From: an uncultured bacterium
Lineage (GTDB): Bacteria; Bacteroidota; Bacteroidia; Bacteroidales; Bacteroidaceae
Length of the DNA: 7,315 nt
NCBI GenBank assembly: GCA_945788485.1
Contig: CALZMB010000112.1
Span: 1 to 7,315, forward strand
Direction: 5' to 3'
The notes beneath the pieces were generated by a model. It was not told the DNA's origin and ran no database searches. It was given only the letters and a program-made list of their open reading frames with translations. Made by a program: the position numbers and the translations under genes. Below, one piece after another: positions 1-5,990 of the stretch (the stretch's first letter is position 1; every line of letters begins with the position of its first letter).

Positions 1-1
1 C

Positions 2-676
2 CTCCTGCGCGACACACGCCTCAAACGCAAGGTCATCGCCCTTGTCGAAGTGCCGGGATGGGTAGGCTCTGCGCGCGAAGACCTGCAAGAGCGCCTCGCT
101 TCGGGCAAGACCTTCGACACGCCCATCGAGTATCCCCTCGTCACGCACTGGCTCAACAACATGTCGCACGACCATGTCCTCGACATGCTCAAGCACTACG
201 ACATGTGGAACAGGAGAGAAGACAAGGTGAAGCTCATCTTCATCCCCTGCTATCTCACAGGCAACGACGGCATCTTCAACAAAGAGTATTATGACGTCGT
301 CCTCGGCAACGACCTCTCCATCTATCCCTCCTACTACGAGCCGTGGGGCTACACCCCGCTCGAATCCATCGCCTTCAAGGTGCCGTGCATCACGACAGAC
401 CTTGCCGGCTTCGGCGTATGGGCAAACACCGTCAAAGGCGCGCCGTCCGAACTCGAAGACGGCGTGAAGACCATCCACCGCACAGACTACAACTACTCCG
501 AGGTGGCAGACACGATAAAGGACACCGTCATACGCTTCGCCTCGTTCTCCGACAGCGAGGTGAAGAAAGCACGTGCAGCAGCAGAGAAAATCTCGAAGAA
601 AGCCCTCTGGGAGAAATTCATAGAATACTACTACGACGCATACGACATCGCACTCCGGAAGGCTGCCGTGCGATGA
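2..676 (+). CDS. Glycogen synthase, GT3 (eukaryotic-type) family, C-terminal part
   Basis: The reading frame is open from the window edge, so the gene begins upstream; the GTG at 50 is internal (it encodes Val in the run ALVEVPGWVG). About 224 codons are visible, probably less than half of a protein of roughly 550 residues. Family members transfer glucose from a nucleotide sugar onto the non-reducing end of glycogen in the cytoplasm. The diagnostic stretch is at nt 326-420: YPSYYEPWGYTPLE followed by a TTDLAGFG segment. It contains the E-x7-E motif of GT3 synthases (Glu codons at 338-340 and 362-364) and resembles yeast and animal glycogen synthase rather than bacterial GlgA (GT5). The C-terminus is helical and charged (KKARAAAEKISKKALW). 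It lies 107 bp upstream of glgP on the same strand, so synthesis and breakdown of glycogen are probably coordinated. The family call is secure; the preferred sugar donor (UDP- or ADP-glucose) cannot be read here. Confidence 0.93.
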   Translation, partial: LLRDTRLKRKVIALVEVPGWVGSAREDLQERLASGKTFDTPIEYPLVTHWLNNMSHDHVLDMLKHYDMWNRREDKVKLIFIPCYLTGNDGIFNKEYYDVVLGNDLSIYPSYYEPWGYTPLESIAFKVPCITTDLAGFGVWANTVKGAPSELEDGVKTIHRTDYNYSEVADTIKDTVIRFASFSDSEVKKARAAAEKISKKALWEKFIEYYYDAYDIALRKAAVR

Positions 677-681
677 GACAA

Positions 682-724
682 GCCCGGCGACAACCTGCCG
701 CACACGACAACGGCAGCGGCGGGC
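682..724 (+). other. Intercistronic hairpin between glycogen synthase and glgP
   Basis: A two-step stem can form just after the synthase stop codon: GCCCG (682-686) with CGGGC (720-724) outside, and CTGCCG (695-700) with CGGCAG (711-716) inside, with a 10-nt loop. No T-run follows, so it does not look like an intrinsic terminator. It could be an mRNA processing or stability element between two co-transcribed genes. In GC-rich sequence such stems also arise by chance, so support is weak. Confidence 0.3.
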
Positions 725-783
725 AGAGTGACATGCACCAAAGGCATTGACTCAGAATACTACAAACTTATAATAACGAAAAT

Positions 784-3345
784 ATGAAAATCAAAGCAAA
801 CTATGTCAACGCTCCATCATGGAAAGAGTTGACCATCAAATCAAGTCTTCCATCAGAACTTGAGTGCCTTGACAAGATAGCACACAACCTGTGGTGGTCT
901 TGGAATTACGAAGCACGCGACCTCTGGCGCTCTCTCGACCGCGAACTCTTCGAGAAATGCGGCGAGAACCCTGTCCTCCTCCTCGAGAAGCTCCCTTACG
1001 AGCGTAAGGAAGCGGCTGCCAAGGACAAGGAAATCATGAAGAAGGTGAAGAACGTATGCAAGCTCTTCTCCGACTACATGAAGGTGCCCGTTGACAAGTC
1101 ACGCCCATCAGTTGCCTATTTCTGTATGGAATACGGCATCAGCCAGGTCCTCAAAATCTATTCTGGAGGTCTCGGCATGCTTGCCGGCGACTATGTGAAA
1201 GAGGCTTCTGACTCTAACGTCGATATGTGCGCCATCGGCTTCCTCTACCGTTACGGCTATTTCAAACAGTCGATATCTATGGAAGGCGAGCAGATTGCAA
1301 ACTACGATGCGCAGAACTTCAACTCCCTCCCCATCGTACGCACTCTCGACCCCGCAACAGGCGAGCCCCTCGTCGTTGACGTGCCTTACAACAACTATAT
1401 GGTCCATGTCTCTGTATGGACAGCGCAGGTGGGACGTGTCAACCTCTACCTCCTCGACACCGACAACGAGATGAACTCTGAGTTCGACCGCCCTATCACA
1501 CACGCACTCTACGGTGGCGACTGGGAGAACCGTCTCAAGCAGGAAATCCTCCTCGGCATCGGCGGTATGCTCACGCTCAAGAAACTCGGCATCAAGAAAG
1601 ACATCTACCACTGCAACGAGGGTCATGCCGCACTCTGCAACCTCCAGCGTCTTGTTGACTACATCAGCGAAGGCCTCACCTTCAACCAGGCACTCGAACT
1701 CGTGCGCGCCTCGTCGCTCTACACCGTACACACCCCCGTACCTGCCGGCCACGACTATTTCGACAAAGACCTCTTCGGAAAATACATGGGTGCATACCCC
1801 CAGAAGCTCGGCATCTCATGGGACGAGTTCATCGGCATGGGACGCACAAACCCCAACGACCAGAACGAGCGCTTCTGCATGTCAACATTCGCTTGCAACA
1901 CCTGCCAGGAAGTCAACGGCGTCTCACGCCTCCACGGATGGGTGTCACAGAAGATGTTCAACAACATCTGGGCTGGCTACTGGCCGGAAGAGAACCACGT
2001 CGGCTACGTCACAAACGGCGTGCACTTCCCAACATGGTGCGCTACAGAGTGGCGCAAGGTCTATGCGAAATATTTCGACAAGAAACACCTCGCCGACCAG
2101 TCGAACGAAAGCATCTGGCACGCCATCTACAACGTGCCCGACGAGGAAGTATGGGAGACACGCATGGCCCTCAAGAACAAGCTCGCCGAATATATCAAGG
2201 TGAAATTCAAGGACGTATGGCTCCGCAACCAGGGCGACCCTGCACGCGTCGTCTCGCTCCTGCAGAAAATCAACCCTAACGGCCTCACCATCGGCTTCTG
2301 CCGCCGCTTCGCTACATACAAGCGCGCACACCTCCTCTTCACCGACCTCGAGCGTCTCAACAAGATTGTCAACAACCCCGACTATCCTGTCACTTTCCTC
2401 TTCGCCGGAAAGGCACACCCAGCCGACGGCGCAGGACAGGGCCTCATCAAGCGCATCTTCGAAATCTCGCAGCGTCCTGAGTTCCTCGGCAAAATCATCT
2501 TCCTCGAAGACTACGACCAGCAGCTCGCACGCCGCCTCGTGTCTGGCGTAGATATCTGGATGAACACACCGACACGCCCGCTCGAAGCATCAGGCACATC
2601 AGGCGAGAAAGCCGAGATGAACGGCGTCGTGAACCTCTCCGTGCTCGACGGATGGTGGGTTGAAGGCTACCGCGAGGGAGCAGGATGGGCACTGCCTGAG
2701 AAGCGCACATACCAGAACCAGGGCTATCAGGACCAGCTCGACGCTGCAACAATCTACAACATGCTCGAGAACGAAATCATCCCTCTCTACTACAACAAGA
2801 ACGAGAAAGGCTTCTCTGAGGGATGGATACAGGTCATCAAGAACTCCATCGCCACAATCGCGCCTCACTATACAATGAAGCGCCAGCTCGACGACTACTA
2901 CGACAAGTTCTACAACAAGATGGCACAGCGATTCGCCGCCCTCTCAGCCGACGACAACAAGAAGGCGAAAGAGATTGCCCTCTGGAAAGAGACCGTCGCC
3001 GAGCGTTGGGACAGCATACATGTCGTTGACCGCAGCTCTAACATCGGCATGGGACTTGTCACAGGCAACAACATCGACATCCGTGTCGTAGTTGACGAGC
3101 AGGGCCTCAACGACGCCGTAGGCCTCGAACTCGTTGTCCTCAACAACGACATGCGCGACACCGACCGGGAAATCAAGCGCGTCATCCCGTTCCAGCTCGA
3201 GAAGCAGGAAGGCAACCTCTACACCTTCCACGCGCTCTACGCGCCGTCAACAGCAGGTTCTTACAAGACTGCCGTGCGTATGTACCCGAAGAACGCAGAA
3301 CTGCCTCACCGTCAGGACTTCGCGTATGTGAAATGGGTTGAATAA
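784..3345 (+). CDS. glgP: Glycogen/alpha-glucan phosphorylase, short GT35 type (GlgP)
   Basis: An 853-residue cytoplasmic, PLP-dependent enzyme that releases glucose-1-phosphate from alpha-1,4-glucans. It belongs to the shorter phosphorylase group (Thermotoga AgpA-like) that carries an N-terminal DUF3417 region, here about residues 10-115 (NLWWSWNYEARDLWRSLD). Conserved blocks follow in order: YSGGLGMLAGD (126-136), NEGH (278-281), TNGVH (410-414), RRFATYKR (507-514), GKAHP (542-546), and the PLP loop EASGTSGEK with the cofactor lysine at Lys609, followed by NLSVLDGWWVEGY. Glu precedes the lysine where many relatives have Met; I recall the same in Bacteroides homologues, so this does not argue against activity. 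The length is full, with no frameshift. The ATG is preceded by A/T-rich sequence and no Shine-Dalgarno, normal for Bacteroidota. Translation ends at tandem stops TAA-TAA (3343-3348). It is probably co-transcribed with the upstream glycogen synthase. Confidence 0.97.
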   Translation: MKIKANYVNAPSWKELTIKSSLPSELECLDKIAHNLWWSWNYEARDLWRSLDRELFEKCGENPVLLLEKLPYERKEAAAKDKEIMKKVKNVCKLFSDYMKVPVDKSRPSVAYFCMEYGISQVLKIYSGGLGMLAGDYVKEASDSNVDMCAIGFLYRYGYFKQSISMEGEQIANYDAQNFNSLPIVRTLDPATGEPLVVDVPYNNYMVHVSVWTAQVGRVNLYLLDTDNEMNSEFDRPITHALYGGDWENRLKQEILLGIGGMLTLKKLGIKKDIYHCNEGHAALCNLQRLVDYISEGLTFNQALELVRASSLYTVHTPVPAGHDYFDKDLFGKYMGAYPQKLGISWDEFIGMGRTNPNDQNERFCMSTFACNTCQEVNGVSRLHGWVSQKMFNNIWAGYWPEENHVGYVTNGVHFPTWCATEWRKVYAKYFDKKHLADQSNESIWHAIYNVPDEEVWETRMALKNKLAEYIKVKFKDVWLRNQGDPARVVSLLQKINPNGLTIGFCRRFATYKRAHLLFTDLERLNKIVNNPDYPVTFLFAGKAHPADGAGQGLIKRIFEISQRPEFLGKIIFLEDYDQQLARRLVSGVDIWMNTPTRPLEASGTSGEKAEMNGVVNLSVLDGWWVEGYREGAGWALPEKRTYQNQGYQDQLDAATIYNMLENEIIPLYYNKNEKGFSEGWIQVIKNSIATIAPHYTMKRQLDDYYDKFYNKMAQRFAALSADDNKKAKEIALWKETVAERWDSIHVVDRSSNIGMGLVTGNNIDIRVVVDEQGLNDAVGLELVVLNNDMRDTDREIKRVIPFQLEKQEGNLYTFHALYAPSTAGSYKTAVRMYPKNAELPHRQDFAYVKWVE

Positions 3346-3363
3346 TAATCTCTTCTTTTCCAA

Positions 3364-3563
3364 TATAGGTGGGTTCTATAAATGCGCTTTGTCAGATTTT
3401 GAGATTGTTTTTGAGGACAAATTGCAAGTTGTAGAGTGAGCGTAGCGGGCTACGTGACCGATACGACTTGCAATTTGAACCAAAAAGAATCCAAAAGATG
3501 ACAAAACGTTAACCCCTGAATATTCATAAATTTGACGGTGGGCATTTATAGAACCAACCTATA
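3364..3563. mobile_element. MITE-like foldback element, about 200 bp, non-coding
   Basis: Two 24-bp termini, 3364-3387 and 3540-3563, are inverted repeats matching at 22 of 24 positions (core GGGTTCTATAAATG against CATTTATAGAACC). Inside, 3418-3433 and 3462-3477 form a second inverted repeat of 16 pairs (12 exact, starting CAAATTGCAAGT), and 3441-3446/3449-3454 (CGTAGC/GCTACG) pair at the centre. The stretch 3388-3417 also pairs imperfectly with 3478-3505 (TTTGTCA with TGACAAA). The right arm carries about 33 extra bases (3507-3539) with no partner. No ORF of useful length is present. Both ends finish in TATA, which could be a target duplication or part of the repeat. Short length, terminal repeats and lack of coding fit a miniature transposable element or foldback repeat. 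Copy number, which would prove mobility, cannot be seen here. Confidence 0.72.
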
Positions 3564-3564
3564 C

Positions 3565-3614
3565 AAGGCTGCAAGCCACTGCGGGGACACACCCCAAAGG
3601 CTTGCAGCCTTTTT
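3565..3614 (+). terminator. Intrinsic terminator of the glycogen synthase-glgP unit
   Basis: GGCTGCAAGCC (3567-3577) and GGCTTGCAGCC (3599-3609) form a perfect 11-bp stem, extended by AA at 3565-3566 pairing with the first T residues. A run of five T follows (3610-3614). Within the loop, GGGG (3583-3586) and CCCC (3592-3595) can form a small second stem. On the opposite strand no T-run follows the stem, so it should act mainly on + strand transcription. It lies 220 bp after the glgP stop because the foldback element sits in between, and it should insulate leuB from glgP transcription. Confidence 0.88.
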
Positions 3615-3662
3615 CCGTTTTCCCGCCTCTTCATACATACACTCCCGTTCCCGCCGCCCTAC

Positions 3663-3700
3663 GCAGATGATGAAAAAAACCTAATAATATGCTCATCTGC
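3663..3700. promoter_or_regulatory. Inverted repeat upstream of the leuB promoter, possible operator
   Basis: GCAGATGA (3663-3670) and TCATCTGC (3693-3700) are perfect 8-bp inverted repeats 22 bp apart, with A/T-rich sequence between them (AAAAAAA, AATAATAT). The right half-site directly touches the TTTG -33 box at 3701. Half-sites about three helical turns apart (30 bp centre to centre) would lie on the same DNA face and could bind a dimeric regulator. No known regulator consensus is recognised; the role is inferred from position and symmetry only. Confidence 0.4.
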
Positions 3701-3731
3701 TTTGAAATATGAAATAATTATAGTAATTTTG
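3701..3731 (+). promoter_or_regulatory. leuB promoter, Bacteroidota -33/-7 type
   Basis: TTTG at 3701-3704 and TAATTTTG at 3724-3731 are separated by 19 bp. This fits the Bacteroidota primary sigma factor pattern (TTTG or TTG, about 19-21 bp, TAnnTTTG). Transcription would begin near 3738, giving a leader of about 60 nt before the leuB ATG. The leader shows no strong hairpin and no run of leucine codons, so classical leader-peptide attenuation is not apparent. Confidence 0.75.
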
Positions 3732-3799
3732 CAACTTAATAGCGCATCACAGCGTCAAAAACACAGCGGAAAACGTAAAAACATAACAAACATACAACT

Positions 3800-4882
3800 A
3801 TGAAACTGAAAATTGCTGTTCTCGCCGGCGACGGCATCGGACCTGAAATCATGGAACAAGGTGTGGCAGTGCTCTCGGCTGTCGCACAGAAATTCGGACA
3901 CGAGGTGACATACACCGAAGCACTCTGCGGAGCCCACGCCATCGACGAGGTGGGCGACCCCTTCCCCGAAGAGACATTCAAAGTCTGCGAAGAAGCCGAC
4001 GCCGTCCTCTTCGCATCCGTAGGCGACCCGAAGTTCGACAACGACCCCACAGCGAAGGTCCGCCCTGAACAAGGCCTCCTCGCCATGCGCAAGAAACTCG
4101 GCCTCTTCGCAAACATACGCCCCGTCACGACATTCGACTGTCTCGTACACAAATCGCCGCTGAAAGACGAACTCGTGCGCGGCGCTGACTTCATCTGCAT
4201 ACGCGAACTCACCGGAGGCATGTATTTCGGCGCAAAGCAAGAACCGGCAATGAACGACGCCATCGGTTGCGAAGACGCACTCGACACAAACTATTACACA
4301 CGTCCCGAGGTAGAGCGCATCCTCCGCGTCGGATACCAGTATGCACGCCAGCGCCGCAAGCACCTCACCGTCGTAGATAAAGCAAACGTACTCGCCTCAA
4401 GCCGCCTCTGGCGCAAAGTGGCACAGGAAATCATGGGCGAATACCCTGACGTGGAGACAGACTTCATGTATGTTGACAACGCCGCCATGCGCATGATACA
4501 AGACCCGCGCTTCTTCGATGTCATGGTCACGGAAAACACCTTCGGAGACATCCTCACCGACGAAGGCTCATGCATCACCGGCTCTATGGGACTACTCCCC
4601 TCTGCCTCAACAGGCTCCTCAACACCAGTCTTCGAACCTATACACGGCTCATGGCCGCAGGGCAAAGGCCTGAACATCGCAAACCCCCTCGCGCAGATTC
4701 TGTCTGTCGCTATGCTATTCGAGTATTTCGGCCTCAACGAAGAAGGCGCCCTCGTACGCAAAGCCGTCAACGCATCGCTTGACCAGAACGTACGCACACC
4801 CGAGATACAAGTCGAAGGCGGCGAGAAATACGGCACAAAAGAAGTGGGCGCATGGATTGTCGATTTCATCAAAAAAGACTGA
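3800..4882 (+). CDS. leuB: 3-isopropylmalate dehydrogenase (LeuB)
   Basis: A 360-residue cytoplasmic enzyme that oxidises and decarboxylates 3-isopropylmalate to 2-oxoisocaproate with NAD+, the third step of leucine synthesis. The protein opens with MKLKIAVLAGDGIGPEI, typical of the family. Residues equivalent to the known active site are present: Arg97 (AMRKK), Arg107 (NIRP), Arg135 and Tyr142 (RELTGGMYFG), Lys194 (VDKANVL), Asp226 (YVDNAAM), and Asp250 and Asp254 (FGDILTDE). The coenzyme loop is EPIHGSWPQGKGLNIANP (279-296). Length is normal. RELTGG-Y separates it from isocitrate dehydrogenase; tartrate or homoisocitrate relatives are unlikely. The start follows A-rich sequence (AACATACAACT) without Shine-Dalgarno. 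No leuA, leuC or leuD is adjacent in the window; upstream it is insulated by a terminator and has its own promoter. It may be the last gene of its unit or run on into metA, 101 bp downstream. Confidence 0.97.
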   Translation: MKLKIAVLAGDGIGPEIMEQGVAVLSAVAQKFGHEVTYTEALCGAHAIDEVGDPFPEETFKVCEEADAVLFASVGDPKFDNDPTAKVRPEQGLLAMRKKLGLFANIRPVTTFDCLVHKSPLKDELVRGADFICIRELTGGMYFGAKQEPAMNDAIGCEDALDTNYYTRPEVERILRVGYQYARQRRKHLTVVDKANVLASSRLWRKVAQEIMGEYPDVETDFMYVDNAAMRMIQDPRFFDVMVTENTFGDILTDEGSCITGSMGLLPSASTGSSTPVFEPIHGSWPQGKGLNIANPLAQILSVAMLFEYFGLNEEGALVRKAVNASLDQNVRTPEIQVEGGEKYGTKEVGAWIVDFIKKD

Positions 4883-4916
4883 CAAACCCTTCATCCGCAC
4901 ACACTTTGAATAACGC

Positions 4917-4964
4917 ATATTGGTGGTTTCGGCATCATGTCTGAAACCATCAATATTATGGTTT
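4917..4964 (+). promoter_or_regulatory. Two mutually exclusive hairpins in the metA leader (possible attenuator or leuB terminator)
   Basis: Stem A pairs 4917-4932 with 4941-4956: 16 pairs including two G-U, 8-nt loop, built around GGTGGTTTC and GAAACCATC. Stem B pairs AAACCAT (4944-4950) with ATGGTTT (4958-4964), 7 exact pairs with a 7-nt loop. Both need the AAACCAT segment, so they cannot form together. The sequence after stem A (TATGGTTTATATAG) is only weakly T-rich, making A a poor classical terminator. The hairpins end 19 nt before the metA ATG. No SAM riboswitch class is recognised, and no clear -33/-7 promoter is seen between leuB and metA. Confidence 0.45.
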
Positions 4965-4983
4965 ATATAGAATACACGAGAAC

Positions 4984-5904
4984 ATGCCATTACGACTACC
5001 AGACAACCTGCCTGCCATCGAACTCCTCCAGCAAGAGAACATCTTCGTCATGGACGAGCGCAGAGCACACGGACAGGACATACGACCGCTCAAAATCGTC
5101 ATCCTCAACCTCATGCCGCTGAAGATAACGACAGAGACCGACCTCCTGCGACTGCTCTCAAACACACCACTGCAGCTCGACATCACATTCATGAAACTCT
5201 CGTCACACACGCCGAAGAACACCCCCGTCCAGCACATGATGATGTTCTACCGCGACTTCAACGCGCTGCGAGACAAGACTTTCGACGGAATGATTGTCAC
5301 CGGCGCGCCCGTAGAGCAGATGGAGTTCGAAGAAGTCTCTTATTGGCAAGAGGTCTCCTCCATCTTCGAATGGGCGAAGACACACGTCACCAGCACCCTC
5401 TACATCTGCTGGGCGGCGCAGGCAGGCCTATACTATCATTACGGCATACCGAAATACGACCTCCCCAAGAAGATGTTCGGCATCTTCAAGCACCACGTCA
5501 CCGTCTCTACGCCCCTGCCCATCTTCCGCGGCTTCGACGACATGTTCCGTATGCCGCACAGCCGCCACACCGAGGTGCGCAAGGCTGACATCATCCGTAA
5601 TCCCGCCCTCACCGTCATCGCCGAGAGCAACGAGAGCGGCGTAGGCATCGTCATGGCACGCGACGGACGAGAGTTCTTCATCACCGGGCACATGGAGTAC
5701 AACCCCGACACCCTCGACAACGAATACAAACGCGATATGGGCAAGCGCGACGACGTAGAGATGCCGCGCAACTACTACTATCACGACAATATTGCCGAAG
5801 GCCCCATCGTCAGATGGAGGGCGCACGCCAACCTCCTCTTCCAGAACTGGATAAACTATTACGTCTATCAAGCCACCCCATACGACATCACCCAAATCAA
5901 ATAG
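4984..5904 (+). CDS. metA: Homoserine O-acyltransferase, MetA family, probably acetyl-CoA specific
   Basis: A 306-residue cytoplasmic enzyme that activates homoserine by O-acylation, the first committed step of methionine synthesis. It aligns along its whole length with E. coli MetA: start MPLRLPDNLPA, LKIVILNLMP (36-45), RLLSNTPLQLDI (56-67), TSTLYICWAAQAGLYY with the nucleophile Cys142, TGHMEY with His236 and Glu238 of the catalytic triad, and the C-terminal LLFQNWINYYVYQATPYD. Residue 111 is Glu (codon 5314-5316, in TGAPVEQMEFEE). In characterised enzymes Glu111 goes with acetyl-CoA use (Bacillus cereus) and Gly111 with succinyl-CoA use (E. coli), so homoserine O-acetyltransferase (MetAA) is the better prediction despite the usual succinyltransferase label. 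The start is fixed by the family N-terminus; no Shine-Dalgarno is seen. It stands 101 bp after leuB and 86 bp before the U32 gene, with no strong terminator in either gap. Confidence 0.96.
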   Translation: MPLRLPDNLPAIELLQQENIFVMDERRAHGQDIRPLKIVILNLMPLKITTETDLLRLLSNTPLQLDITFMKLSSHTPKNTPVQHMMMFYRDFNALRDKTFDGMIVTGAPVEQMEFEEVSYWQEVSSIFEWAKTHVTSTLYICWAAQAGLYYHYGIPKYDLPKKMFGIFKHHVTVSTPLPIFRGFDDMFRMPHSRHTEVRKADIIRNPALTVIAESNESGVGIVMARDGREFFITGHMEYNPDTLDNEYKRDMGKRDDVEMPRNYYYHDNIAEGPIVRWRAHANLLFQNWINYYVYQATPYDITQIK

Positions 5905-5990
5905 CCCAGCCGATAGCCACTGTGCCACGCGGTTCTGCCGCGGGGAATGCCCGCGCCCCGCTGCCTGTCCATCCCTCAAATCCCAACCCC

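Noticed and set aside
343..750. Second + strand frame overlapping the glycogen synthase end
   Set aside because: An Arg/His-rich shadow of the GT3 coding sequence with no family features; its tail merely crosses the intergenic gap.
747..774. TTGACT, 16 bp, TATAAT in front of glgP, resembling an E. coli sigma-70 promoter
   Set aside because: Bacteroidota primary sigma factors use a different -7/-33 pattern, and transcription would begin only a few bases before the ATG. Most likely a chance match within the A/T-rich translation start region.
1108..1752. Long antisense open frame (214 codons) inside glgP
   Set aside because: It lies opposite a strongly conserved enzyme; the GC-rich third positions of glgP remove stop codons on the other strand. 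The translated product shows no recognisable family.
3364..3563. CRISPR-like array or tRNA gene in the long intergenic gap
   Set aside because: The repeats are inverted, not direct, with no regular spacers, and no cloverleaf with a T-loop is present.
3755..4363. Antisense open frames (183 and 202 codons) over leuB and its promoter
   Set aside because: They overlap each other and the conserved leuB coding sequence, have Cys/Val- or Ser-rich composition typical of shadow frames, and match no family.
4883..4983. SAM riboswitch upstream of metA
   Set aside because: The context is right, but I cannot find the conserved core or pseudoknot of SAM-I or SAM-II; only the two competing hairpins are supported.
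5940..5961. Terminator after metA (GCGGGG with CCCCGC, or GCGGG with CCCGC)
   Set aside because: The stems are short and no T-run follows; the sequence is simply GC-rich.
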